The translations under genes were made by a program, and so were the position numbers. A DNA stretch of 64,000 nt, taken from positions 1 through 64,000 of the forward strand of contig NZ_JABMII010000003.1 of assembly GCF_014884995.1 (NCBI RefSeq). The letters run 5' to 3'. Origin of the DNA: Spirabiliibacterium pneumoniae. Its GTDB lineage: Bacteria > Pseudomonadota > Gammaproteobacteria > Enterobacterales > Pasteurellaceae. The notes beneath the pieces are model-generated. The model worked only from the letters and a program-made list of their open reading frames with translations. It did not search any database and had not been told where the DNA came from. Positions 37,351 to 43,798 of this stretch are shown here, piece by piece (the first letter of the stretch is position 1; the number at the start of each line of letters is the position of its first letter).

Positions 37351-37959
37351 GGTTAATTCCTCGTTGTTATTATTATTGTTGTGAGAAAAGTGTTCTGGCG
37401 CGTCGGTGCTGGCTTGAGTGTCGTCACCAAACAAGCGCGCGCTGAAATTTAAAAAGCGTTTAAATAGGGATTGTTGTTCAGCTTGTGAAAGCTCGGTTGC
37501 AGCGTCCAGCCCCAAATTGAACTCTTGCACGTCGGAGATGACCGCACTTTCATTGACGCGGCTGGAGAATTGCAAGCGGGTTGTGCCCAGGCTAGCGGGG
37601 CTGTCGGTAATGCCTAAGCCCACAAGGTACGCTTTGCCCGTGTCAGCAAATTGGGGGATGATTTCCACACTGGTGTATTGTTTTTGGCCACGCTGATTAA
37701 GCTCTAACAGCTCTGGCGTTGGTGAAATTTTGGCATACAAGCGCACCTTACCGCCGTCTTTTTTGGCTTGCAGCGCTTGCACTGTGCCAAAGGAGCCTAA
37801 TCCGCGGTAGTGCTCAAAATAGATATTGGCGCCGTAGAGCGCAGGGTCGTATTGTTCAGCAGCTTGTTCGAGCCACTCTGGGCGGATTTCGCGCCCGTCA
37901 ATGGCGCGACCACTTAATGCCACGGAGATGTAATCGGTTGTTAATTCGGTTTTGCTCAT
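37063..37959 (-). CDS. Capsid protease-scaffold protein (gpO)
   Basis: 298 residues. The N-terminal serine protease has candidate triad Asp21, His50 and Ser97 (in YTSVEIIP), as in P2 gpO. After a Ser/His and six-Asn linker (about residues 193-200), the C-terminal part (204-298) is a helical Ala/Lys/Glu-rich scaffold. A strong internal ribosome binding site precedes Met204, so the scaffold may also be made alone. First gene of the leftward head operon. Confidence 0.9.
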   Translation of the reverse strand: MSKTELTTDYISVALSGRAIDGREIRPEWLEQAAEQYDPALYGANIYFEHYRGLGSFGTVQALQAKKDGGKVRLYAKISPTPELLELNQRGQKQYTSVEIIPQFADTGKAYLVGLGITDSPASLGTTRLQFSSRVNESAVISDVQEFNLGLDAATELSQAEQQSLFKRFLNFSARLFGDDTQASTDAPEHFSHNNNNNNEELTMTKDEITAVVTTAVSAAFAAQMQALEAKAAEAKPAEPAKDEQAEKFAALEKALQDTNAQLAQLKKDFAAAVNTQATEEPSSKPLDDNNYGVNMAV

Positions 37960-38027
37960 TATGTGTGCACCTGATTAAAATAATTTTTAGTTTTACCCCT
38001 TTTTATGATGAAAATCATTCACACAAA

Positions 38028-38081
38028 TTCGGCTATTTTCGGTTATTGGGCAAAAATAGCGAATAACCGAAAATAACCGAA
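38028..38081. promoter_or_regulatory. 54-bp operator-like dyad between divergent head operons
   Basis: 38028-38047 and 38062-38081 are 20-base arms of an inverted repeat with one mismatch and a 14-base spacer. Each arm holds two direct copies of TTCGGTTATT (one copy reads TTCGGCTATT). It lies between the leftward gpO gene and the rightward terminase gene. The likely ligand is the Ogr-like activator or another dimeric phage regulator. The motif was not found before other late genes. Confidence 0.65.
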
Positions 38082-38125
38082 ATGCGACAAGCGATTTTTG
38101 TTGTGTGGCGTGGAAAAATGCGCCT

Positions 38126-39907
38126 ATGGAACGCAAACAACTACGAATCCGACAATCAAGCCAATACAGCGACGAGACGATCTACGCTGCGCGCTACCTT
38201 TACCTGAAAAAATACACACCCGCAGAAATTGCCAATGAGCTGGGACTAAAAAGCCCACGCCCGATCTATTATTGGGCGGAGAAATACCAGTGGCGCAATA
38301 TGCTGGGCGAGCGTGGAGTGGAAGAGTTGATCGCTTTGCGAATTATGGCGCTCTCTGATCGCGAGAATAAAAGTGATCAAGACATCAAAGAGCTTGAAGC
38401 ATTGATTGATAAAGATATTCAATACAAAAAGCTCCGCGCGCAGGAGCGTGAAAAGGCCGCAAGGCAAGCCAACACACAGGAGAGTGGAGAAAACGCGCCA
38501 GTGCGCGCAAAAAGGGGCAAAAGTGCGGTTAAAAATGATGTTTCACACATCACGCCCGACATGGCACAGCCGTTTATTGATTCGCTGTTTACCTATCAAC
38601 GCATATTGCGTGACAACAAAAACCAGCGCATTCGCAACATTTTAAAAAGCCGCCAAATTGGGGCGACCTATTATTTTGCCTTTGAGGCATTAGAAGACGC
38701 GATTTTCAGCGGCGACAATCAGATTTTTTTGTCAGCCAGTAAGAAACAAGCCGAGATTTTTTTGATCTACATTCGAAAAATGGCGCGGGAATATTTTGAG
38801 CTGGAGCTTAAGGGCAACCCAATCATCTTGAGCAATGGCGCGGAGCTGCACTTTCTTTCCACCAATAAAAGCACGGCGCAGGGCTATCACGGCCACGTTT
38901 ATGGTGATGAGTATGCGTGGCTGCGCAACTTTGATGAATTTAACACCGTGGCGTCGGCAATGGCAACGCACAAAAAATGGCGTCAAACCTACTTTTCAAC
39001 CCCGAGCAGTAAGCTGCACGCCTCTTATGCGTTTTGGAGTGGGGAAAGCTGGCGCAAGGGGTACAGCGATCGCAAGCAGCAGGCATTTCCAACCATGGCC
39101 GAAATGCGCGACGGTAGGCGTGTTTGCCCCGATGGTCAGTGGCGCTATGTGATCACCATTGAAGACGCGATAAAAGGCGGAGCGGGTACGCTATTTGATA
39201 TTGATCAACTACGTGAGCAATACAACAAAAGTGCGTTTGAGCAGCTTTTTATGTGCGCGTGGGTAGATGACGGCGACAGCATTTTCAACATTAAAGATTT
39301 GCTCCGCTGTGCGGTGGATGTGGCGAAATGGCGCGATTTTGACCCGACAAGCACGGCACCGTTTGGTCAGCGTGAAGTGTGGGCAGGCTACGACCCCGCA
39401 CACAGCGTTGATGGCGCAAGCTTTGTGCTGATAGCCCCGCCCGCGTTACCGGGCGAAAAATACCGCCTTTTGGCGCGCTTTCAATGGCACGGCTTGAGCT
39501 ACACCTATCAAGCGGAGCAAATCCGCAAATTGTGCGAGTGCTACAACATCACTTACATAGGCATTGACACCAGCGGCGTGGGCTATGGCGTGTATGAAAT
39601 GGTGGCTGATTTTGCTCGACGTGCCGCCACGCCGATTAATTATAGCCCCGATGTAAAAGCCGAAATGGTACTCAAAGTCTATGACTTGGTGGACAAGCAC
39701 TTGATCGAATGGTCCGACAAAGAAAGCGACATCCCCGCCAGCTTTTTAATGATTAAGCAAACCAGCACCCAAAAAGGCAGCAAACAAACATTTGTGGCTG
39801 ATCGCAACAGCCAAAATCAGCACGCCGACGTGTTTTGGGCGATTTGCAACGCCATAAACAAAAAACCGTTAAACGATAACAAGAAACGCCGCAGTGCGTG
39901 GAGATAA
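38126..39907 (+). CDS. Terminase large subunit, ATPase (gpP)
   Basis: 593 residues from the ATG at 38126; a GTG at 38105 is an in-frame alternative and neither has a strong ribosome binding site. An N-terminal helix-turn-helix-like part (YTPAEIANELGLKSPRPIYYW, about 35-55) precedes the packaging ATPase with adenine-binding Q motif RNILKSRQIGATYY and HGHVYGDEYAWL as Walker B region. The nuclease domain has VWAGYDPAHSVDGASFVLI and YIGIDTSGVGYGVYE. Packages DNA into the prohead. Confidence 0.92.
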   Translation: MERKQLRIRQSSQYSDETIYAARYLYLKKYTPAEIANELGLKSPRPIYYWAEKYQWRNMLGERGVEELIALRIMALSDRENKSDQDIKELEALIDKDIQYKKLRAQEREKAARQANTQESGENAPVRAKRGKSAVKNDVSHITPDMAQPFIDSLFTYQRILRDNKNQRIRNILKSRQIGATYYFAFEALEDAIFSGDNQIFLSASKKQAEIFLIYIRKMAREYFELELKGNPIILSNGAELHFLSTNKSTAQGYHGHVYGDEYAWLRNFDEFNTVASAMATHKKWRQTYFSTPSSKLHASYAFWSGESWRKGYSDRKQQAFPTMAEMRDGRRVCPDGQWRYVITIEDAIKGGAGTLFDIDQLREQYNKSAFEQLFMCAWVDDGDSIFNIKDLLRCAVDVAKWRDFDPTSTAPFGQREVWAGYDPAHSVDGASFVLIAPPALPGEKYRLLARFQWHGLSYTYQAEQIRKLCECYNITYIGIDTSGVGYGVYEMVADFARRAATPINYSPDVKAEMVLKVYDLVDKHLIEWSDKESDIPASFLMIKQTSTQKGSKQTFVADRNSQNQHADVFWAICNAINKKPLNDNKKRRSAWR

Positions 39908-39909
39908 CC

Positions 39910-40968
39910 ATGAACAACACAGCAACAAAAAAAAACCAAACAGCCCAAAAAATGGTGGTTAAACCGATTGCGCCAACCGTGGCGCAGTTTTCCGCTAATG
40001 AATTGATCGGCGCGCCCGCGCTGGATTATTTAGGCTTAGGCATGCACCAGCAATACCCGTGTTATTTGCCACCGATTAACCGCTTTATGCTGGCGAAATT
40101 GCCCCACCAAAATGCGCAACACTGTGGCATTTTGCACAGCCGCGCAAATATGATTAGCGGGGATTATGTTAGCGGTGCGCTATCAAAACTGGATATGCGC
40201 GCGCTTTGCTTGAATTTGGTGCAGTTTGGCGACGTGGGCTTGCTTAAAATCCGCAATGCACTGGGGCAGGTGATACGGTTGCATGTGTTGTCGTCACTGT
40301 ATTTACGCGTGGGCAAAGATGGCAACTTTCTTTATTTGCTCAAAAAATCTCTGGGCAATTTAGACAGCCCCGAAGACTATTACCAATACAATGCCAAAGA
40401 CATTATTTTTATCAAACTTTATGACCCAATGCAGCAGGTTTACGGCTCGCCCGATTATGTGGGCGGCATTCAGTCGGCGCTGCTCAACAGTGAGTCGACC
40501 ACCTTTCGTCGGCGGTATTTTAGCAACGGGGCGCATATGGGCTTTATTCTCTACACCACCGACCCTGATTTGAGCGAAGAGATGGAAGACGAGATCGCCA
40601 AAAAGATCAGCGCGTCAAAAGGGATCGGTAATTTCCGCTCCATGTTTATCAATATTCCAAACGGCAACCCCGACGGCGTGAAAATTATCCCAATTGGCGA
40701 CAGTGGCACAAAAGACGAATTTGCCAACATCAAAAACATAAGCTCGCAGGATATTTTAACCGCGCACCGATTCCCACCAGGCTTGAGTGGCATCATTCCA
40801 AGCAACACAGGCGGCTTAGGCGACCCGATGAAAATCCGCACCGCTTACCGACAAGACGAGGTGCTGCCAATGCAGGAAATCATCACCCAGGCCATCAACG
40901 CCGACCCTGAAATTGTGGGCAAATTGCGGGTAATTTTTGAGCAAAAAGATGAAGATGAATCTAACTAA
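39910..40968 (+). CDS. Portal protein (gpQ)
   Basis: 352 residues from the ATG at 39910, preceded by GGAG that overlaps the terminase stop. PBSX/P2-type portal: NRFMLAKLPHQNAQHCGILHS-like start, RYFSNGAHMGFILYTTDPDL, and AHRFPPGLSGIIPSNTGGLGDP near the end. Forms the dodecameric DNA gate in the head. Confidence 0.93.
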   Translation: MNNTATKKNQTAQKMVVKPIAPTVAQFSANELIGAPALDYLGLGMHQQYPCYLPPINRFMLAKLPHQNAQHCGILHSRANMISGDYVSGALSKLDMRALCLNLVQFGDVGLLKIRNALGQVIRLHVLSSLYLRVGKDGNFLYLLKKSLGNLDSPEDYYQYNAKDIIFIKLYDPMQQVYGSPDYVGGIQSALLNSESTTFRRRYFSNGAHMGFILYTTDPDLSEEMEDEIAKKISASKGIGNFRSMFINIPNGNPDGVKIIPIGDSGTKDEFANIKNISSQDILTAHRFPPGLSGIIPSNTGGLGDPMKIRTAYRQDEVLPMQEIITQAINADPEIVGKLRVIFEQKDEDESN

Positions 40969-40983
40969 TTGCTGCGCTTGAGG

Positions 40984-41023
40984 TTGTCAAAAGTCAAGAA
41001 AAATACTGTATAAAATGACAGGT
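40984..41023 (+). promoter_or_regulatory. LexA (SOS) box overlapping the ogr promoter
   Basis: CTGT-N8-ACAG with A/T-rich centre at 41006-41021 (full 20-mer 41004-41023) exactly fits the LexA core. A -35 TTGTCA (40984-40989) and a -10 TATAAA (41009-41014) place the box over the -10. The next gene on this strand is the Ogr-like activator at 41094. Confidence 0.75.
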
Positions 41024-41093
41024 TTTTTAGTTTTCAAACCCCCTCTTTTTTGGTATATTTTTTCTTGTTTGGTTGTGAATAGGATTAATGCAA

Positions 41094-41375
41094 ATGGCGC
41101 GACAAGTTGAAATTTATTGCAAGTTCTGCAGCTCACCGTGTGTCATTAACAAGACGGAGCGAATGCACCACGATTTAAGCCGTTTTTATTGTTCTTGCCG
41201 TAATCACGAATGCGGCCACCGCTTTGTGCTTTCCGTTGAATACAGCCACGCCACCCGCGCCAGCAGCTATGTGAAAAACAGCCTAATTCATCACCTTATC
41301 AATCAACTTTCCGACAAAGAAAAAGCCGACATCATCAAGCTAATCAGCCAGCCAAAAATCAAAGAGAGTGCATAA
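41094..41375 (+). CDS. ogr: Late gene activator, Ogr/Delta-like zinc finger protein
   Basis: 93 residues from the ATG at 41094, 9 bases after AGGA; the ATG two codons earlier is too close. The zinc-binding part is CKFCSSPC...YCSCRNHECGHRF. Activates late operons in P2-like phages by contacting RNA polymerase alpha. Longer than the usual 72 residues, with a helical C-tail. It is preceded by an SOS box, so late gene expression may be triggered directly by DNA damage. Confidence 0.88.
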   Translation: MARQVEIYCKFCSSPCVINKTERMHHDLSRFYCSCRNHECGHRFVLSVEYSHATRASSYVKNSLIHHLINQLSDKEKADIIKLISQPKIKESA

Positions 41376-41400
41376 AAAAACCGCCCACAGGCGGTTTTTT
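41374..41400. terminator. Bidirectional terminator between ogr and hicB
   Basis: AAAAAACCGCC (to 41385), loop CACA, GGCGGTTTTTT (41390-41400). Separates the converging ogr and hicAB transcripts. Confidence 0.9.
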
Positions 41401-41401
41401 A

Positions 41402-41815
41402 TTACGCAACACTTAGCTGCAGATGTTTTCCTAATGCAGACAGAGCCTTGCCAATAGTATCAATTTTAGTGTTATGAGATAGGTTAGTAATACGTTGCAT
41501 TTCTTGCGGCTTAACATTGATGCGTTTTGCTAAATCCACATTTGAGATTTGTTGCGAAAGCATTTCATTGAGCAACAAGACTTTTGCAAATACACTTGGC
41601 GGCAAATCAATCAATACTTCATCTTTACGAGGTTTGCTTGGTAATGGCACAGGGCGTTGATCTTCAAAATAAAAATCCATTGCTGTCAATAAGGCATCTT
41701 TTGCCATAAAAACCGCGTCTTCATAGTCATCACCACAAGTGATAGCTTCTGGAATATCACGAAAAGTCACGTTAAAGCCGTCACCTTCTTTCTCAAATTT
41801 TGCAGGATATAACAT
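41402..41815 (-). CDS. hicB: HicB-type antitoxin
   Basis: 137 residues. The N-terminal partially degraded RNase H fold has YPAKFEKEGDGFNVTFRDIPEAITCGDDYEDAVFMAK-type sequence, and the C-terminal helix-turn-helix spans about 85-137 (ISNVDLAKRINVKPQEMQRI). Neutralises HicA and binds the operon operator. It is downstream of hicA, with a hairpin between the two genes. Confidence 0.93.
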   Translation of the reverse strand: MLYPAKFEKEGDGFNVTFRDIPEAITCGDDYEDAVFMAKDALLTAMDFYFEDQRPVPLPSKPRKDEVLIDLPPSVFAKVLLLNEMLSQQISNVDLAKRINVKPQEMQRITNLSHNTKIDTIGKALSALGKHLQLSVA

Positions 41816-41835
41816 TCATCACCTCATCTTAAAAC

Positions 41836-41855
41836 AAGCCCCCTTGCGAGGGCTT
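41836..41855 (-). terminator. Intra-operon hairpin between hicA and hicB
   Basis: On the minus strand AAGCCCTC (41848-41855), loop GCAA, GGGGGCTT (41836-41843), then TTTT. It looks like a terminator or attenuator that would lower hicB relative to hicA, or that would uncouple the two mRNAs. Confidence 0.65.
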
Positions 41856-41859
41856 GGGA

Positions 41860-42036
41860 TTATTGAAGACCTAATTGCTTTTTAATCGCTTTCATCGTCC
41901 CCGTCTTAATTTCTTTTGACGGTTGTCGAGGCATTACCGATTGTTTGCCGCTAAGATAAAGTTTAATGTGATTTCCACCTTCTTTTACCTCAACGCCTTG
42001 CGCTTTCAGCCATCTTAAAAACTCACTTTGTTTCAT
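41860..42036 (-). CDS. hicA: HicA-type mRNA interferase toxin
   Basis: 58 residues, MKQSEFLRWLKAQGVEV at the start, with the HicA double-stranded-RNA-binding-like core GGNHIKLYL (catalytic His about residue 24) and QSVMPRQPSKEIKTGTM. GGAGG before the ATG. Its position ahead of hicB and the full HicA motif set make this a complete pair. Confidence 0.9.
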   Translation of the reverse strand: MKQSEFLRWLKAQGVEVKEGGNHIKLYLSGKQSVMPRQPSKEIKTGTMKAIKKQLGLQ

Positions 42037-42069
42037 TTAGCCTCCGTGTGTTTTAAGATGTGGTTATAA

Positions 42070-42122
42070 TAAACATTTTTGTTTACTTTTGCAAGTATTA
42101 AAATAAACTTTTTTGTTTATTT
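42070..42122 (-). promoter_or_regulatory. Twin operators upstream of hicA
   Basis: Two inverted repeats with equal geometry: TAAAC-N6-GTTTA at 42070-42085 and AAATAAAC-N6-GTTTATTT at 42101-42122, centres 34 bp apart. This is what a dimeric HicB repressor autoregulating its operon would need. Confidence 0.7.
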
Positions 42123-42127
42123 TTTTA

Positions 42128-42385
42128 CTATTCATATTCTATCAACGTGCTATCGTTCCACAACTCCTCTAGATATTCTGTAAATTTTTCCTTTTCTGTT
42201 TTGTTCGTAAAGCCGCTGATCTCAAACCCTTGTGAACTTGCCAGGCGAATGCGAACATTAACACCTGAAAACTTTTCCTCGATGCGCTTTGGTAACACCG
42301 TCTTTAATTGTTCTATAATGGCGGCTTGCGCGGCGGCTTTCTTTGAATCATGCTCTTTAGCAAAGCGAATATCTAATTGTTTCAT
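42128..42385 (-). CDS. DinI-like damage-inducible protein
   Basis: 85 residues. The C-terminal 50 residues (GVNVRIRLASSQGFEISGF, then EKEKFTEYLEELWND) follow the DinI fold pattern with its acidic C-terminal helix. DinI modulates RecA filaments. In phage 186 a LexA-controlled gene (tum) inactivates the repressor, and a similar induction role is possible here. An SOS-type palindrome lies upstream. Confidence 0.82.
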   Translation of the reverse strand: MKQLDIRFAKEHDSKKAAAQAAIIEQLKTVLPKRIEEKFSGVNVRIRLASSQGFEISGFTNKTEKEKFTEYLEELWNDSTLIEYE

Positions 42386-42400
42386 GATGAACTCCTCACT

Positions 42401-42434
42401 GTGATTATACTGTATGTTTATACAATATAATCAC
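42401..42434 (-). promoter_or_regulatory. SOS-type palindrome upstream of the DinI-like gene
   Basis: The 20-mer TACTGTATGTTTATACAATA (42408-42427) matches the LexA box with one core mismatch (ACAA for ACAG). It sits inside a larger palindrome, GTGATTATACTGTAT-N4-ATACAATATAATCAC, with a single mismatch between arms. It is 22 bases before the gene start. Confidence 0.75.
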
Positions 42435-42481
42435 AAGGGAATATCACGTCTAGTTTTTTATGCTGCAGCATAAATTGTGGC

Positions 42482-42958
42482 TTATATATCTTCCACCATG
42501 TAATTTAACAGCGCTTTGGCCATCGCTTGTGCGCCTGCCTTGGTTTCGAAGGCTAAGCCGCGTTGAACAATAGCCTCATCATCTCTACAATTTTTTTTAA
42601 GCAAACCACAACAATAACAGCAGTCACCAAGTAAATTAACTAAATAATACGTTTTATCATCAGCCCAAGTTTCCTCGGTAACACAAGGGGGCACTCCAAC
42701 GTCATTGATAATGCGGTTTGGCTCTTCCCACATTCCGACAATATCAAACCCAGAAAAACCACCTTTGTCTTTCCCATTTAATAACCATTCAGCGGAAAGG
42801 ACTGAATGATCAGCCACAATAAAACCTCGTAATGGAGCGGAAGTTTTATATTGTTCAGGGATAACATACTTCACAAAGGCTTTATCGCCATTCTTTAGTT
42901 TTACTGGCTCACCAGCCAAGGCTTTTTCCAAGTCCAAGTCTAAATAAAAATTTTTCAT
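42482..42958 (-). CDS. Phage protein of unknown function, 158 residues
   Basis: Starts MKNFYLDLDLEKALAGEP after GGGGG at good spacing (ATG 42956-42958). Contains FVKYVIPEQ, a GFSGFDIVGMWEEP segment and a Cys cluster (GDCCYCCGLLKKNC) that could bind metal. Similar short immunity-region proteins are frequent in Pasteurellaceae prophages; the function is unknown. Confidence 0.7.
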   Translation of the reverse strand: MKNFYLDLDLEKALAGEPVKLKNGDKAFVKYVIPEQYKTSAPLRGFIVADHSVLSAEWLLNGKDKGGFSGFDIVGMWEEPNRIINDVGVPPCVTEETWADDKTYYLVNLLGDCCYCCGLLKKNCRDDEAIVQRGLAFETKAGAQAMAKALLNYMVEDI

Positions 42959-42960
42959 AA

Positions 42961-43125
42961 TTACCCCCATAAAATTCTACAAAGTATCAAACTAAATCCC
43001 ACCACTAGGATGTAGCGGAGCACGGCATCATCTGTCATCACCACGGCCAGCACTAACAACACGGTGGCGATGCCGTAGCCAATGCCCTTAATCAGTAGCC
43101 AGCATTTATACAAGAGATCCAGCAT
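42961..43125 (-). CDS. Small phage membrane protein, 54 residues
   Basis: ATG at 43123-43125 with AGAGGA upstream. Two hydrophobic stretches (about 9-29 and 36-53). It overlaps the ORF at 43106-43270 by 20 bases, and its stop abuts the ribosome binding site of the next gene. Function unknown. Confidence 0.6.
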   Translation of the reverse strand: MLDLLYKCWLLIKGIGYGIATVLLVLAVVMTDDAVLRYILVVGFSLILCRILWG

Positions 43126-43270
43126 TTGCTTTATCCTCTTCAATTGAGCTGGCGCTGTGTGGCGTGTCTAGCACCGGTGCGTCGCCTTTCGGTAATTGCG
43201 CCAGCCAGTGGGCGATGCACTCGGCGGGGCTTTGTGGGTTACAAAGTGCAGTTGTCAGTTCGTCAATCAT
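43106..43270 (-). CDS. Small phage protein, 54 residues
   Basis: Starts MIDELTTALCNPQSPAECIA after GGAG (6-base spacing). It overlaps the methylase end by 8 bases and the following membrane ORF by 20 bases, which fits a tightly packed early operon. Function not recognised. Confidence 0.6.
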   Translation of the reverse strand: MIDELTTALCNPQSPAECIAHWLAQLPKGDAPVLDTPHSASSIEEDKANAGSLV

Positions 43271-43775
43271 GGATCAGCTCCTTCAGCGGTATGTAGTGGG
43301 TGATTTGTTCATCTAGCCACGGCTTGTGGCTGTCGTTGTAAAAGCAGGCGATTAACTGTGGGCGGTTGTTGCCACGTATAGCTTTCCCCGTGCGGTAATC
43401 CAAAAACGCCACACGCCCTTGAGTGATGAAAAAGATCTCTTGCGCATGCTCGGCGATTAAATCAAACCAGCGGGTACTGGTGTCGGCATTGAGTAGCACG
43501 GCCACGTTGCAATCCTCTTCATTGCGGGCGCGAATGGCGCGCTCTACGAATGGCAGCGGGTTGGAATAAGGTGGATTCATAAACACTGCGCGGTTACGCC
43601 CCCACGCCGTGGCGAGCGTGTTTTGCTGCTCGCTGATGAAGTGACCGCACTTTGTGTTTTGCGCGTTGGCGCAGGCGTCCAGCTCAAAACGCAGTGATGT
43701 GATGCGCTCAATGCCAGCGAATACGTCGTGGGGCGTGGCCCAGTAGTCCTTTTCTTTTAGTGGTTTTGGTTGCAT
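43263..43775 (-). CDS. Phage N6-adenine methyltransferase (Dam family PF05869 type)
   Basis: 170 residues. KEKDYWATPHDVFAGIE, FELDACANAQNTKC and the catalytic NPPYSNPLPFVERA place it in the small phage Dam family, distinct from the D12 enzyme at 21793. Located in the early operon next to the replication gene, so it may methylate replicating phage DNA. Confidence 0.9.
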   Translation of the reverse strand: MQPKPLKEKDYWATPHDVFAGIERITSLRFELDACANAQNTKCGHFISEQQNTLATAWGRNRAVFMNPPYSNPLPFVERAIRARNEEDCNVAVLLNADTSTRWFDLIAEHAQEIFFITQGRVAFLDYRTGKAIRGNNRPQLIACFYNDSHKPWLDEQITHYIPLKELIHD

Positions 43776-43798
43776 TGCTTTCTCCTAGCGTGTGAAAT

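Noticed and set aside
42147-42404. Plus-strand ORF opposite the DinI-like gene
   Set aside because: Ser/Phe/Cys-rich shadow; the minus strand has a recognised family and an SOS box.
42961-43143. 60-residue version of the membrane ORF starting at TTG
   Set aside because: The ATG at 43123-43125 has the proper Shine-Dalgarno (AGAGGA); the TTG lies upstream of it.
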